64,000 nucleotides of DNA from Rubellimicrobium thermophilum DSM 16684 (lineage in GTDB: Bacteria > Pseudomonadota > Alphaproteobacteria > Rhodobacterales > Rhodobacteraceae), in NCBI RefSeq assembly GCF_000442315.1, contig NZ_KE557320.1:194127-258126 (forward strand), read 5' to 3'. A program made the position numbers and the translations under genes. The notes beneath the pieces were generated by a model. It searched no databases. It had not been told where the DNA came from and saw only the letters and a list, made by a program, of their open reading frames with translations. Positions 8,344 to 19,091 of the stretch are shown here, piece by piece. Numbering within the stretch: position 1 is the stretch's first letter; each line of letters begins with the position of its first letter.

Positions 8344-9765
8344 TCAGGTGGCGGCGCCGCCGACCGTCAGCCCTCCGATCAGCACAGAGGGTTGTCCCAC
8401 CCCCACCGGCACCCATTGACCGGCCTTGCCGCAGTTGCCGATGCCGGGATCGAGGGCGAGATCATGGCCCACGGCGCGGATGCCGCGGAGCGCGGTTGCC
8501 CCGTCGCCGATCAGTGTGGCGCCCTTGACGGGTTCCATCACCTGTCCGTTGCGGACGCGGTAGGCCTCGGTGCAGGAGAAGACGAATTTCCCGCTGGTGA
8601 TGTCCACCTGTCCGCCGCCGAAGCCTACCGCCCAGAGGCCGTCCTTCAGATCCGCGACCAGGTCCTTCGGGTCTGCGTGGCCGGCCAGCATGTAGGTGTT
8701 CGTCATGCGCGGCATGGGGATATGGGCAAAGCTCTCGCGCCGGCCGTTGCCGGTCGGGGCCATGCCCATGAGACGGGCATTCTGCCTGTCCTGCATGTAG
8801 CCGGTCAGGATGCCATCCTCGATCAGCACGGTGCGGCCGGAGGGCGTGCCCTCGTCATCCACGGTGAGGCTGCCGCGGCGCTCCGGAAGCGTGCCGTCAT
8901 CCACCACCGTCACCCCCCGGGCGGCAATCTGCGTTCCCATCAGTCCGGCAAAGACCGAGCTGCCCTTGCGATTGAAATCGCCCTCGAGCCCGTGGCCGAT
9001 CGCCTCGTGCAGCAGGATGCCCGGCCAGCCGGGGCCGAGCACCACATCCATGATGCCGGCCGGGGCGGGCCTTGCCTCGAGATTGACCAGCGCGATGCGC
9101 AGCGCCTCGCGCAGGGCGGCCTCCCAGGTTTCGCGCCGCATGAGCCGCGAGAGGTCATGACGGCCGCCGGTGCCGTGATGACCGGATTCGCGCCGCCCGT
9201 CCTGTTCGACGATGACCGAGACATGGAGCCGCGCCATCGGGCGCACATCCGTCACCAGATCGCCTTCCGGGCGCAGGATCGCCACCTCCTGATGCGAGGC
9301 CGAGAGGCTCGCGCTCACCTGGACCACGCGGGGGTCCATGGCGCGGGCGGTGGCGTCGATCTCGCGCAGCGTCTCGACCTTGAGGGCGAAGCCGGCCTCC
9401 TCGAGCGGATCGGCCTCGCCATAGAGGCGGCGGTTGGTGCGCGGCGGCGGGGGGGCGAGCGTTCCGCCCCCCTGACCGACGGCAAGGCGCGCGGTGGCCA
9501 CGGCGCGGGCCAGCGCCGGTTCGCTGATGTCGGTGGAATGGGCATAGGCGGCCGTTTCACCCCGCACGGCGCGCAGGCCGAATCCCTGGGCCGCATCGAA
9601 GCTGGCGGTCTTCAGGCGGCCATCGTCGAAGGTCAGCGCCTCGGAGCGGCGCCGCTCGAGAAAGAGTTCCCCGTCATCGGCCCCTGCGGTGGCTGCGCGC
9701 AGATGGCGCAGGGCGGCATCGCGGTCGATGAGGTCCTCGAAGGGGCGGAAGGGCGCGGAAGGCAT
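8344..9765 (-). CDS. tldD: Metalloprotease TldD
   Basis: TldD pairs with TldE/PmbA to form a zinc protease that degrades unfolded peptides and matures some modified peptides and antitoxins. The 473-residue length is normal. The zinc motif HEAIGHGLEGD is clear near the middle, and the C-terminal beta-rich half holds the conserved FVFSCTEAYRV. The start at 9765 (MPSAPFRPFEDLID) matches the family; the frame is open far upstream only because of base composition. No tldE/pmbA is in the window. It is divergent from ctaC, an arrangement common in Rhodobacterales. Confidence 0.94.
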   Translation of the reverse strand: MPSAPFRPFEDLIDRDAALRHLRAATAGADDGELFLERRRSEALTFDDGRLKTASFDAAQGFGLRAVRGETAAYAHSTDISEPALARAVATARLAVGQGGGTLAPPPPRTNRRLYGEADPLEEAGFALKVETLREIDATARAMDPRVVQVSASLSASHQEVAILRPEGDLVTDVRPMARLHVSVIVEQDGRRESGHHGTGGRHDLSRLMRRETWEAALREALRIALVNLEARPAPAGIMDVVLGPGWPGILLHEAIGHGLEGDFNRKGSSVFAGLMGTQIAARGVTVVDDGTLPERRGSLTVDDEGTPSGRTVLIEDGILTGYMQDRQNARLMGMAPTGNGRRESFAHIPMPRMTNTYMLAGHADPKDLVADLKDGLWAVGFGGGQVDITSGKFVFSCTEAYRVRNGQVMEPVKGATLIGDGATALRGIRAVGHDLALDPGIGNCGKAGQWVPVGVGQPSVLIGGLTVGGAAT

Positions 9766-9927
9766 GGGCAGGGTCCCCTCTGGGCTGGATGCGGGCCGGC
9801 GGGGCGCGGCCTGTCGCCGCGCCGCTTGTGATGCCCCGACAGATATGGGAAGAGAGGCGCGACCGACAGGGGCTCGCGTCCGGCAGGGCGGCCGGGCCCT
9901 GCCATCCGTATGCGCGAGGAGCCGTTC

Positions 9928-10815
9928 ATGCGCCTGACTCAGACCTTCCGGACTCTCGCCGCTGCTGCCGGGGCCTCGTTGCTCGGGGCTGCCGCCTGGG
10001 CCCAGGAGGCTGCCACGACCTTCGGCCAGTCGGCGGGCGGCGCGCTGCCCATCATCGGTCAGCCGGTGCCGGGGGGGATCAACTTCCAGCCCTCGATGAG
10101 CGAGGTGGCCCGCAACACCCGCTGGCTCGACAACATGGTCCTGTGGATCATCACCTTCATCGTGATCCTGGTGGTCGCGCTGCTGCTGTGGGTGATGCTG
10201 CGCTACAACGAGCGGCGCAATCCCGTGCCGGCCCGCTTCACCCACAATTCCCCGCTCGAGGTCACCTGGACGGTGGTCCCGATCGTCATCCTGGTGTTCA
10301 TCGGCGCCTTCTCCCTGCCTGTGCTGTTCAACCAGCAGGAAATCCCCGAAGGCGATGTCCACATCACCGTCACGGGATACCAGTGGTTCTGGAACTACCA
10401 GTATCCGGACGAGGGGATCGCCTTCGACAGCTACATGATCGGCTACAACGAAGGCAACCTGAACGAGGACATCAGCGCCCAGCTGGCCGCCGCCGGCTTC
10501 TCGGACGAGCACTGGAAGCTCGCCACCGACAATGCCGTGGTGGTGCCGGTGGGGGCGACCGTGGTGATGACCGTGACGGGCGGGGACGTGATCCATTCCT
10601 GGGCGCTGCCGGCCTTCGGGGTGAAGCAGGACGCGGTGCCGGGCCGTCTGGCGCATCTGTGGTTCAGGGCCGAGGCCGAGGGCGTCTATTTCGGCCAGTG
10701 CTCCGAGCTGTGCGGCAAGGATCATGCCTTCATGCCCATCGTGGTCCGGGCTGTTTCGCCCGAGGCCTATGCCGAATGGGTCGAGGCTGCGCGCGAGCAG
10801 TTCCCGGCCAGCTGA
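9928..10815 (+). CDS. ctaC: Cytochrome c oxidase subunit II
   Basis: Subunit II of the aa3-type cytochrome c oxidase, which takes electrons from cytochrome c at its binuclear CuA centre. The start at 9928 ([10 protein letters not shown]) follows GAGGAG, and the protein begins with a signal peptide ending near AWAQ. Two membrane helices follow at about 70-92 and 112-134, then a periplasmic cupredoxin domain with the aromatic [10 protein letters not shown] near 151-160. The CuA ligands are complete: His223, Cys258, Cys262, His266 and Met269 ([12 protein letters not shown]). It opens the cluster ctaC-ctaB-small ORF-ctaG-ctaE-surf1; subunit I (ctaD) is not in the window. Confidence 0.97.
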   Translation: MRLTQTFRTLAAAAGASLLGAAAWAQEAATTFGQSAGGALPIIGQPVPGGINFQPSMSEVARNTRWLDNMVLWIITFIVILVVALLLWVMLRYNERRNPVPARFTHNSPLEVTWTVVPIVILVFIGAFSLPVLFNQQEIPEGDVHITVTGYQWFWNYQYPDEGIAFDSYMIGYNEGNLNEDISAQLAAAGFSDEHWKLATDNAVVVPVGATVVMTVTGGDVIHSWALPAFGVKQDAVPGRLAHLWFRAEAEGVYFGQCSELCGKDHAFMPIVVRAVSPEAYAEWVEAAREQFPAS

Positions 10816-10906
10816 TCCGCGCGCGGGGCGGGTCATCCGCGCGACACCCTGTCGCGGCGCTGCAGGATGCCTGCGGCGCCGTCATCCGTTAGCTTCGGGG
10901 GCGATC

Positions 10907-11854
10907 ATGAGCGATGCGAGCCTGACCACCCGTCTCGGTCCTGCGGCCGCCCCTGCGGGCGAGGGGTCCTTTGGCGATTATTTCGCGCTTCTCAAGCCGC
11001 GTGTGATGTCCCTCGTGATCTTCACGGCACTGGCCGGGATGATCGCCGCGCCGGGGGCGATGCATCCCTTTGTGGGATTCGTCGCGCTGCTGTGCATCGC
11101 GGTGGGGGCAGGGGCCTCGGGTGCGCTCAACATGTGGTGGGACGCCGATATCGACCGGCTGATGCGGCGCACCCGCGGCCGGCCGGTGCCCTCGGGGCGC
11201 ATCGGGGCGGGCGAGGCGCTGGGCCTCGGTGTGGCGCTCTCGCTGTTCTCGGTCATGATGCTGGGGCTCGCGGCCAACTGGTTCGCGGCGGGGCTGCTGG
11301 CTTTCACCATCTTCTTCTATGCGGTCGTCTACACGATGTGGCTCAAGCGGCGGACGCCGCAGAACATCGTCATCGGCGGGCTGGCGGGGGCGCTGCCGCC
11401 GCTTGTCGCCTGGGTTGCGGCGACCGGCTCGGTCGCCTGGGCGCCGCTGCTGATGGTGGCCTTGATCTTCCTGTGGACCCCGCCGCATTTCTGGGCGCTG
11501 GCGCTGTTCGTCCGGGGCGACTACGGTCGTGCCAATGTGCCCATGCTGACCGAAACGCATGGCGACCGCGCAACGCGCAACCAGATCGCGCTTTATGCCG
11601 TGCTGCTGGCCCCGGCGTCGCTGGCGCTGGCACTGTCCGCGGCGGGGGGCTGGCTGACCTTCGGGGCCTCGATCCTGCTCACGGTCCTGTTCGGGCAGGC
11701 AGGATGGGCCGTCTGGCGGCGCGATGCGGCACAGGCCGAGGGCGACGGATGGGCAGCCGAAAAGCGCCTCTTCCGCCTCTCGCTGTTCTACATGGCCGGG
11801 CATTTCGCGGCCGTGATTCTCGATTCGCTGCTGGGCACGGGCTGGGGGGGCTGA
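10907..11854 (+). CDS. ctaB: Protoheme IX farnesyltransferase
   Basis: A UbiA-family prenyltransferase that converts heme B to heme O, the first step of heme A synthesis for the aa3 oxidase. The 315-residue protein is polytopic, with the two Asp-rich prenyl-diphosphate motifs: [19 protein letters not shown] near residue 80 and the later [12 protein letters not shown] region. [17 protein letters not shown] is also family-typical. The start at 10907 lies 91 bases after ctaC, and the small ORF at 11858 begins almost immediately after its stop. Confidence 0.96.
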   Translation: MSDASLTTRLGPAAAPAGEGSFGDYFALLKPRVMSLVIFTALAGMIAAPGAMHPFVGFVALLCIAVGAGASGALNMWWDADIDRLMRRTRGRPVPSGRIGAGEALGLGVALSLFSVMMLGLAANWFAAGLLAFTIFFYAVVYTMWLKRRTPQNIVIGGLAGALPPLVAWVAATGSVAWAPLLMVALIFLWTPPHFWALALFVRGDYGRANVPMLTETHGDRATRNQIALYAVLLAPASLALALSAAGGWLTFGASILLTVLFGQAGWAVWRRDAAQAEGDGWAAEKRLFRLSLFYMAGHFAAVILDSLLGTGWGG

Positions 11855-11857
11855 GTC

Positions 11858-12070
11858 ATGGCGATCCGTGTCGAGCACGAGCTTCACCGGCGCCGGCGGA
11901 GCCGCAACTGGGGTCTGTTCGCCGTGCTGGTCGCCTTTGTCGCGCTGGTCTTCGGCCTGACCGTAGTCAAGGTGCTGAGCCTCGACAGCATCGCCCAGTT
12001 CCAGGGCTATGACCATGTCATCCAGCCCGCCAATCTGATTCCCGAACCTCAGGCGGAGTCTGCCCCATGA
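11858..12070 (+). CDS. Small single-helix membrane protein of the cox cluster (CoxF-like)
   Basis: A 70-residue protein with a basic N-terminus ([13 protein letters not shown]), one membrane helix ([18 protein letters not shown]) and a short hydrophilic tail. Small ORFs of this kind lie between ctaB and ctaG in alphaproteobacteria and are usually called CoxF or an oxidase-assembly protein; their biochemical role is not established. It starts 4 bases after ctaB, and its last codons overlap the ctaG start by 4 bases, so translation is coupled. The position and overlap make it a real gene despite its size. Confidence 0.8.
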   Translation: MAIRVEHELHRRRRSRNWGLFAVLVAFVALVFGLTVVKVLSLDSIAQFQGYDHVIQPANLIPEPQAESAP

Positions 12071-12648
12071 CCCCGAATGCCCGTGTCGCCCTTTCGGCTG
12101 TCGGTCTTGTCGCCTTCATGGGGGCGATGTCCTTTGCCGCCGTGCCCTTCTACGACTGGTTCTGCCGCGTGACGGGCTTCGGCGGAACGACATCCGTCTC
12201 CGACGGCACGGGCATCGAGCCGACGGACCAGACCGTCATCGTGCGGTTCGAGGCCTTCACCGAACGCGGCATGCCCTGGCAGTTCCGCCCCGTCCAGCGC
12301 AGCATGACCGTGCGCATCGGCGAGACCAACCTCGCCTTCTACGAGGCCCACAATCCGACTGACCGCCCCGTGGCCGGACAGGCCAGCTTCAACGTCGTGC
12401 CCTATGCGGCGGGCGGCTATTTCTCCAAGATCCAGTGCTTCTGCTTCACCGAGCAGGTGCTTCAGCCGGGCGAGACGGTGCAGATGCCCGTGAGCTTCTA
12501 TGTGGATCCGGCCATCCTCGACGATCCCGACGGGCGAGGCGTGCGGGAGATCACGCTGGGCTACACCTTCTACGAGATCGACCTGCCGCCGGAGCAGGCG
12601 CAGGCCGCCCTGGCCCGCCCCGTCGCGGAGGTGCCCGAGGGGCTTTGA
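12067..12648 (+). CDS. ctaG: Cytochrome c oxidase assembly protein CtaG (Cox11)
   Basis: Cox11-type copper chaperone that delivers copper to the CuB site of oxidase subunit I. It is anchored by one N-terminal helix ([20 protein letters not shown]) and has a periplasmic beta-sandwich domain. The copper-binding CFCF motif lies near residues 122-125 ([10 protein letters not shown]), and a further conserved cysteine is in YDWFCRVTG near residue 33. The length, 193 residues, is standard. It overlaps the preceding small ORF by ATGA, and its stop codon lies inside the -35 element of a candidate ctaE promoter. Confidence 0.96.
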   Translation: MTPNARVALSAVGLVAFMGAMSFAAVPFYDWFCRVTGFGGTTSVSDGTGIEPTDQTVIVRFEAFTERGMPWQFRPVQRSMTVRIGETNLAFYEAHNPTDRPVAGQASFNVVPYAAGGYFSKIQCFCFTEQVLQPGETVQMPVSFYVDPAILDDPDGRGVREITLGYTFYEIDLPPEQAQAALARPVAEVPEGL

Positions 12649-12675
12649 CAGTGGCGGCGCCTGCCGCCATAGAGT
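12645..12675 (+). promoter_or_regulatory. Candidate ctaE promoter with dyad in spacer
   Basis: A perfect TTGACA (12645-12650) contains the ctaG stop codon. The spacer holds a 7-base inverted repeat (TGGCGGC, GCCT, GCCGCCA), and CATAGA or TAGAGT provides the -10 at 17 or 19 bases. The dyad could also act as a hairpin between ctaG and ctaE, but no T-run follows. Confidence 0.5.
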
Positions 12676-12717
12676 GACGCCGAAGACCGCAGCCGAGACC
12701 GCAGAGGAACGCGCGCG

Positions 12718-13536
12718 ATGGCCCATGCCAAGAACCACGACTACCACATCCTGCCGCCCTCGATCTGGCCCTTTCTTGGTGCGGTGTCGGCTTTCGTGAT
12801 GCTCTTCGGCGCCGTGCTGGGCATGCACGGCACCAGCGAGAGCTTCCTTGGCAACTACTGGCTGTTCCTGATCGGCGCGGTGGGTGTTCTCTACACCATG
12901 TATGGCTGGTGGGCGGATGTGATCGCCGAAAGCCGTGTGGGGGACCATACGCCCGTCGTGCGCATCGGGCTGCGCTACGGCTTCATCCTCTTCATCATGT
13001 CCGAGGTGATGTTCTTCGCGGCCTGGTTCTGGTCCTTCTTCAAACATGCGCTCTATCCGATGGGGCCGCAGTCGCCGGCGGTGGACGGCGTCTGGCCCCC
13101 GGCCGGCATCGAGACCTTTGACCCCTGGCATCTGCCTCTCATCAACACGCTGATCCTGCTGTGCTCGGGCGCGGCGGCGACCTGGGCGCACCACGCCCTT
13201 GTGCATGAGAACAACCGGCAGGACATGAAATGGGGGCTGTGGCTGGCGATCCTGCTCGGCCTGTCTTTCACGGGTCTGCAGCTCTACGAATACAGCCATG
13301 CTGCCTTTGGCTTTGCCGGCAACATCTATGGCGCCAACTTCTTCATGGCGACCGGCTTCCATGGCGCGCATGTGATCATCGGCACGATCTTTCTGGCTGT
13401 CTGCCTGCTGCGCGTCTATCGCGGCCATTTCACGCCCGAACAGCATGTCGGCTTCGAGGCTGCTGCCTGGTACTGGCACTTCGTCGATGTGGTCTGGCTG
13501 TTCCTCTTCTTCTCTATCTACATCTGGGGCTCCTGA
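12718..13536 (+). CDS. ctaE: Cytochrome c oxidase subunit III
   Basis: Subunit III of the aa3 oxidase, a seven-helix protein that stabilises proton pumping and binds lipid. The 272-residue sequence begins [18 protein letters not shown], typical of the family, and carries the conserved [14 protein letters not shown] near residue 97 and [12 protein letters not shown] near residue 218, with [14 protein letters not shown] at the C-terminus. It may be transcribed both with ctaC-ctaG and from its own promoter at 12645. Confidence 0.97.
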   Translation: MAHAKNHDYHILPPSIWPFLGAVSAFVMLFGAVLGMHGTSESFLGNYWLFLIGAVGVLYTMYGWWADVIAESRVGDHTPVVRIGLRYGFILFIMSEVMFFAAWFWSFFKHALYPMGPQSPAVDGVWPPAGIETFDPWHLPLINTLILLCSGAAATWAHHALVHENNRQDMKWGLWLAILLGLSFTGLQLYEYSHAAFGFAGNIYGANFFMATGFHGAHVIIGTIFLAVCLLRVYRGHFTPEQHVGFEAAAWYWHFVDVVWLFLFFSIYIWGS

Positions 13537-13605
13537 CGGGTTTTTCTCCCTGATGAGTGTGGCGGCGCGCGGATCTGTCTCCGCGCTCCCCTCCGAGGAG
13601 ATGGC

Positions 13606-14275
13606 GTGAAACGGCTGTGGTTCCCCTTCCTGCTTGGCCTGGCCGGTGTCGCCGTGCTCTGCTCGCTCGGGGTCTGGCAGCTTCATCGCCTCGCCTGGAA
13701 GGAGGCGCTTGTTGCCGACATCGCGGCCCGGATCGCTGCCGCCCCCGGCCCCCTGCCCGTCACGCCCGACCCAGAGCGCGATCAGTATCGTCCCGTGACG
13801 GTCGCCGGCGCCTTCGAAGGACAGGAGGCGCATGTCCTGACATCCCTGCCGGGGCGCGGCCCGGGTTTCCGCGTGATCTCGGTGCTCGAGACCGGAGAGC
13901 GGCGGCTTCTGGTGGATCTCGGCTTCGTCCCCGAGGCGCAGAAGGAGACGCCCCGCCTTGCCCGGCAGGCCGTGGTGACGGGCAACTTGTTCTGGCCCCC
14001 CGCTTCGGCCTCGGCCCCGCCGCCGGATGCGGAGCGGGGCATCTGGTTCGCCGACGACCCCCAGGCGATGGCGGCGGCGCTCGGGGCCGAGCCGGTGATC
14101 CTCGTCGCGCGCGAGATCGCCGGTGCCGATCTGGGCACCACACCGCTTCCGGTCAGCCCCACGGGGCATCCGCAATGACCATCTGGGCTATGCCGTCACC
14201 TGGTTCGGCCTGGCCGCGGTCTGGGCGGCCATGAGCGCCTGGCTGTTCTGGCGCAGTCTGCGGAGGCCCGCATGA
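13606..14275 (+). CDS. Surf1-family oxidase assembly protein (frameshift near 14165)
   Basis: Surf1 aids heme A insertion into oxidase subunit I. It starts with GTG after GAGGAG. The first membrane helix (FPFLLGLAGVAVLCSLGVWQL) is followed by the periplasmic domain (QYRPVTVAGAF, then GFRVISVLETG and LVDLGFVP). The frame ends early at ...VSPTGHPQ, but the next frame continues RNDHLGYAVTWFGLAAVW, the typical Surf1 C-terminal helix, to TGA at 14273-14275. Removing one G from the GGGG at 14163-14166 gives ...PTGIRNDHLGYAVTWF and restores a normal protein, so I read this as one gene with a single-base error. Confidence 0.9.
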
Positions 14276-14346
14276 GACAGGTCCCGCCCCAGGTCCCGCC
14301 CGGTGCCAGGGCTTGCCCCGGCCGCCCCGACTGAAGAGGAAACCCC

Positions 14347-15746
14347 ATGCGCTATGTCTCCACCCGCGGTCAGGCGCCCGTCCTCGGTTTCGAGGAGGCG
14401 ATGATGACGGGTCTGGCCGCCGACGGGGGGCTTTATGTTCCCGAGAGGGTTCCGGCGATGTCCGCCGCCGAGATCGCGGCCCTGGCCGGTCTGTCCTATG
14501 AGGAGGTGGCCTTCCGCGTCATGCGCCCCTTCGTGGGCGAGGCCTTCGGCGAGGAGGAATTCCGCGGGCTGATCGCGGAGTCCTATGCGGGCTTCGGTCA
14601 TGCCGCGCGGGTGCCGATCGTGCAGATCGGGGCGAATCATTTCCTGATGGAGCTGTTCCACGGCCCGACTCTGGCCTTCAAGGATGTGGCGATGCAGCTC
14701 ATCGGGCGGCTGTTCCGCGCCTCGCTGGCGCGGTCGGGACGGCGCATCGCGATCGTGGGGGCGACATCGGGCGATACCGGTTCGGCGGCGATCGAGGCCT
14801 TTCGCGGCGTGCCGGGCGTGGAGGTGTTCATCCTCTTTCCCCATGGCCGCGTGAGCGAGGTCCAGCGCCGCCAGATGACCACCCCGGCCGAGGCGAATGT
14901 CCATGCCATCGCCGTGGACGGCACCTTTGACGACTGTCAGGCACGCCTGAAGGAGATGTTCGCCGACCGCCGCTTCGCCGAGGAGGTGGGCCTTGCCGGT
15001 GTCAATTCGATCAACTGGGCCCGGGTGCTGGCCCAGGTCGTCTATTACGTGACGGCGGCAGTCGCGCTCGGCGCGCCCCACAGAGCGGTCAGCTTCACCG
15101 TCCCCACGGGCAATTTCGGCGACATCTATGCCGGGCTGATCGCAAGGCGGATGGGCCTGCCGGTCGAACGTCTGGTGGTGGCGACCAATCAGAACGACAT
15201 CCTGCACCGGACGCTGACGGGCGGCGAATACCGCAAGGCGGGGGTGCGCCCCTCGATCAGCCCGTCCATGGATATCGAGGTGGCATCGAATTTCGAACGC
15301 GCCCTCCACGATGCCCATGGGGGCGACAGCGCGGCGGTGCGCGCCGACATGACGGCCCTGCGCGAGGAGGGGGGCTTTCGCGTGGCACAGGGGGCGCTGT
15401 CGGCCTTGCGCGACTGGTTCGCCTCGGGCCGGGCGTCCGAGGAGGAGACATCTGCCGCCATCGCCCGCACCCTGCGCGAGACGGGGCATCTTGTCTGCCC
15501 GCATACCGCCGTCGGCCTGCATGTGGCCGCAGGATTCCTGGGGGCAGTGCCGATGGTGACGCTGGCGACGGCTCATCCCGCCAAGTTCCCCGAGGCGGTC
15601 GAAGCGGCGACCGGTCTGCGCCCGCCCTTCCCCCGCGCATGGCCGACCTGTATGACCGGCCGGAACGGCTGACTCGGGCGCCGAACGACCTGTCCGCCCT
15701 CCAGACCCTGATCCGCAGCCGCATCGAGAGGCCGCACGCCGCATGA
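14347..15746 (+). CDS. thrC: Threonine synthase (frameshift near 15626)
   Basis: Pyridoxal-phosphate enzyme converting O-phosphohomoserine to threonine. It has the long-form N-terminus (MRYVSTRGQAPVLGFEEAM), the PLP lysine at about residue 112 (GPTLAFKDVAMQ), the cofactor-binding GATSGDTGSAAIEA and VPTGNFGDIYAG. The C-terminus is shifted: the annotated frame ends ...RAWPTCMTGRNG, while the neighbouring frame gives RMADLYDRPERLTR and runs to TGA at 15744-15746. One extra C in the run at 15625-15627 repairs it. The repaired stop overlaps the M16 peptidase start as ATGA, which supports the repair. Confidence 0.93.
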
Positions 15747-17008
15747 CCGTCCGCCTTCATACCCTGCCCAACGGATTCCGTGTCGCCACCGAGGTCATGC
15801 CGGGCCTGCGCTCGGCCTCGGTCGGTGTCTGGGTCCTGGCAGGGGGGCGGCACGAACGGGCCGAGCAGAACGGCATCGCCCATTTCCTCGAACACATGGC
15901 CTTCAAGGGCACCTCGCGGCGTTCGGCCCTCCAGATCGCCGAGGCGATCGAGGATGTCGGCGGCTACATCAATGCCTATACCTCGCGCGAGATGACCGCC
16001 TATTATGCGCGCGTGCTCGAAGGGGATGTGGCCCTCGCGCTCGACGTGATCGCGGACATCCTTCTCGACCCCCTCTTCGCCGAGGAGGAGATCGAGGTCG
16101 AACGCGGCGTGATCCTGCAGGAGATCGGTCAGGCGCTCGACACCCCGGACGACATCGTCTTCGACTGGCTGCAGGAGACAGCCTATCCCGATCAGCCCAT
16201 CGGCCGGCCGATCCTGGGAGAGAGCGCGCGCGTCAGCCGCTTTGGCCGCGAGGATCTGAGGCGCTTCGTGGGCGAACATTACGGGCCGGGGCAGATGATC
16301 CTGGCTGCAGCGGGCGCCGTGGACCACGAGGCCATCTGCCGCGAGGCCGAACGACTGTTCGGCCATCTGCCGCCGCTGCTGCACCCGTCCCGGCCGGAGC
16401 CTGCGCGCTGGCAGGGCGGCGAGCGGCGCGAGATCCGCGCGCTCGAGCAGGTCCATTTCGCCCTCGCCCTCGAAGCGCCGGCCTGGCGCGACCCGGACCT
16501 GCAGACCGCCCAGATCTGGGCCACGGCGATGGGGGCGGGCATGTCCTCGCGCCTGTTCCAGCAACTGCGCGAGGAACGCGGGCTGTGCTACACCATCTTT
16601 GCCCAGTCCGGTGCCCATGAGGATACGGGGATCGCCACGATCTATGCCGGCACCTCGGCCGAAGACATCGAAAGACTGGCCCTGCTGACCGTCGATGAGC
16701 TGCGCCGCGCCGCCGAGGATCTGACCGAGGCCGAGATCGCCCGCGCGCGCGCGCAGATGAAGGCGGGTCTTCTGATGGGGCTCGAATCGCCCTCCAGCCG
16801 GGCGGAACGGCTGGCGCGGATGCTCCAGGTCTGGGGCCGGGTCCCCAGCGTCGAGGAGCAGATCGAGCGGATCGACGCCGTCACCCTGCGCGATGTGCGC
16901 GATTTCGCGGCGCGCATGGCGGGGCGGACAGGCATGGCGCTGGCGCTCTACGGCCCGGCAGAGGCGGCGCCGCATCTGGACGCCCTCAGGGAGAGGCTCG
17001 CGGCCTGA
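15743..17008 (+). CDS. M16-family zinc peptidase (pitrilysin-type, MPP-like)
   Basis: An inverzincin peptidase related to the mitochondrial processing peptidase beta subunit and insulinase. The inverted zinc motif HFLEH is at residues 47-51, with the distal metal ligand expected in the downstream VERGVILQEIGQA. The length is 421 residues. The C-terminal domain shows the R/Y-type pair region GLCYTIFAQSGAHEDTG used by MPP-type enzymes. Its ATG overlaps the repaired thrC stop, and its stop overlaps the ATG of the acetyltransferase, so thrC-M16-acetyltransferase form a coupled unit that recurs in Rhodobacterales. The substrate is unknown. Confidence 0.94.
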   Translation: MTVRLHTLPNGFRVATEVMPGLRSASVGVWVLAGGRHERAEQNGIAHFLEHMAFKGTSRRSALQIAEAIEDVGGYINAYTSREMTAYYARVLEGDVALALDVIADILLDPLFAEEEIEVERGVILQEIGQALDTPDDIVFDWLQETAYPDQPIGRPILGESARVSRFGREDLRRFVGEHYGPGQMILAAAGAVDHEAICREAERLFGHLPPLLHPSRPEPARWQGGERREIRALEQVHFALALEAPAWRDPDLQTAQIWATAMGAGMSSRLFQQLREERGLCYTIFAQSGAHEDTGIATIYAGTSAEDIERLALLTVDELRRAAEDLTEAEIARARAQMKAGLLMGLESPSSRAERLARMLQVWGRVPSVEEQIERIDAVTLRDVRDFAARMAGRTGMALALYGPAEAAPHLDALRERLAA

Positions 17009-17592
17009 TGTTCTGGGGGCGGCGGGAACTGCGGCTCGAGACCGAGCGGCTCATCCTCCGCCCCCCGCGTCATGGCGACTGGCGCGCCTGGGCGGCATTG
17101 CGCGAGGAATCCGCCGCCTTCCTCCAGCCCTGGGAGCCGACCTGGGCCCCGGACCATCTCACCCGTCGCGCCTTCACCGCGCGCGTCTACTGGTCGCAGC
17201 GTTCGGTCGCCAACGGAACGGCGCTGCCGCTGTTCCTGATCCGCCGTTCGGACGATGCGCTGCTGGGGGCGATCACGCTCGACAACATCCGCCGCGGTCC
17301 GGCCCAGTCGGCCACCACGGGCTACTGGATCGGCGCGCCCCATGCCCGGCAGGGCTACATGCGCGAAGCCCTCCTGGCCGTGGTGCGCCATGCCTTCGGA
17401 CCGCTCGACCTCAGCCGTCTCGAGGCCGGCTGTCTGCCCGAGAACACGCCCTCCCGCCGCCTGCTCGAGAGCTGCGGCTACAAATACGAAGGCGTCGCGC
17501 AGGCCTATCTCCAGATTAACGGACGCTGGCGGAACCATGTTCTCTACGCCAATCTGCGGCATGACCGGCGCGGACGCACCGAGGCGGGCTGA
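17008..17592 (+). CDS. GNAT acetyltransferase (RimJ/RimL-type)
   Basis: A GCN5-related N-acetyltransferase resembling RimJ, which acetylates protein N-termini such as ribosomal S5. It begins LETERLILRPPRHGDWRAW, the usual RimJ-type opening, and the acetyl-CoA loop is around GYWIGAPHARQGYMREAL, followed by ENTPSRRLLESCGYKYEG. It has 194 residues. The ATG shares its A with the preceding TGA (TGATG), indicating coupling to the M16 peptidase. The substrate is an inference from family similarity only. Confidence 0.9.
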   Translation: MFWGRRELRLETERLILRPPRHGDWRAWAALREESAAFLQPWEPTWAPDHLTRRAFTARVYWSQRSVANGTALPLFLIRRSDDALLGAITLDNIRRGPAQSATTGYWIGAPHARQGYMREALLAVVRHAFGPLDLSRLEAGCLPENTPSRRLLESCGYKYEGVAQAYLQINGRWRNHVLYANLRHDRRGRTEAG

Positions 17593-17634
17593 GCCGCCCT
17601 TGTGCTGCGGGGTGCAGTGAGGCACGGAAGGATC

Positions 17635-19091
17635 ATGATGCCGTTGTCCGCCGAGGTCAGGCCCGCCGATCTCTCTCCCGCCGACGAGGCCTTTGCCGCC
17701 CGCCTGCGGGAGCGGCTGCCCCCCTCCGCCTTCCGCGAGGCGACCGAGGCCGAACTGACCGAACCGCGCGGCCGCTTCCGGGGCGATGGTCTTCTCGTGT
17801 TGCCCGGCTCGACCGCAGAGGTGGCGACGGTGCTGGCGCTCTGCCATGAGGCACGGGTCCCGGTGGTGCCGCGCGGGGGCGGCACGGGCCTGGTGGGCGG
17901 CCAGATCATGCCGCCGGGCGGGCCGCGGCCCGTCATCCTCGGGCTCGAGCGCATGGCGCGCATCCGTTCCATTCACCCCGAGGAGAATGTGCTGGTGGCC
18001 GAGGCTGGTGCGACGCTGGCCTCCGTGCAGGAGGCCGCGCCAGGGCCGGGCGGCTCTTTCCCCTTTCGCTGGCCTCCGAGGGATCGGCGCGGATCGGCGG
18101 GATCCTCGCCACCAATGCGGGGGGAACCCAGGTTCTGCGCTGGGGCAATGCGCGCGCCCTCTGCCTCGGGCTCGAGGCCGTGACGGCCGATGGACGCATC
18201 TGGCACGGCCTGACCCGGCTCAGGAAGGACAATCTCGGCTATGATCTCCGCGATCTGCTGATCGGCTCGGAAGGGACGCTCGGGATCATCACGGCGGCGG
18301 CGCTGCGCAGCGTGATGCCGCCGGCTTCGGTGGCGGCGGCGCTGCTGGCCGTGCCCACGCCCGGCGCGGCGCTGGCCCTACTCGCTCTGGCGCAGGGGCG
18401 GGTCGGGGATGCGGTCCAGGGATTCGAGCTGATCGGCCGCATGGGATGGGAATTCCTTGCCGAGACAGCCCTGGGCGTCTGCCCCCTTTCGCCCGTGCCG
18501 GACTGGTGCGTCCTCTTGGAGCTGGGGCTGCCGGCGGGCCTCGATCCGCAGGCGGCGCTGGAAGGCCTCTTCGAGGCGGCGCTGGAAGCCGGACTGACCG
18601 GCGATGGCGTGCTCGCGGTCTCGGAGGGGCAGCGCCGGCATCTGTGGGATCTGCGCGAGCGCATCCCCGAGGCCAACCGGCGCATCGGCTCCGTCTCTTC
18701 GCACGACATCGCCCTGCCGCTGTCCGAGATCGAAGGCTTCCTGGCCGAGGCCGAGCCGGCGGTCCTCGCGCTCGGGCCGCTGCGGATCAATGTCTTCGGT
18801 CATCTGGGCGATGGCAACCTGCACTGGAACGTGTTCCCCGCCCGCGGCACGGATCGCGCCGCCCATGACGCGATCCGGGAGCGGATCAAGCAGACCGTGC
18901 ATGACCTTGTCCATGCCCGTGGCGGTTCGGTCGCGGCCGAGCATGGGGTGGGGCGGCTCAAGGTGACCGATCTCGAACGCTATGCCGATCCCGTCCGCCT
19001 GGCCATGATGCGCGCCGTCAAGGCGGCGCTCGATCCGCGCGGCATCCTCAATCCCGGGGCAGTGCTGCGCGTGCAGGCCCGGACGTCCTGA
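17635..19091 (+). CDS. FAD-linked 2-hydroxyacid dehydrogenase, GlcD/D2HGDH-like (frameshift near 18040)
   Basis: Flavoprotein of the FAD_binding_4 plus FAD-oxidase C-terminal family, which oxidises D-2-hydroxyacids such as D-lactate, glycolate or D-2-hydroxyglutarate. The FAD domain shows [16 protein letters not shown] near residue 80. The C-terminal domain shows INVFGHLGDGNLHWNVF and AAEHGVGRLK with the metal-binding histidines. The frame breaks near 18037-18041: one added base gives EAAARAGRLFPLSLASEG and joins the two halves (about 485 residues). The start at 17635 follows GGAAGG. It is a single gene rather than the GlcDEF complex; substrate is undetermined. Confidence 0.9.

Noticed and set aside
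12049-14175. 708-codon minus-strand open frame across ctaG, ctaE and surf1
   Set aside because: It is antisense to three well-supported oxidase genes; composition is Arg/His/Gly/Glu-rich without domain motifs.
14278-14301. Two tandem copies of CAGGTCCCGCCC between surf1 and thrC
   Set aside because: Only two copies of a 12-base GC-rich unit; no sign of a mobile element or array.
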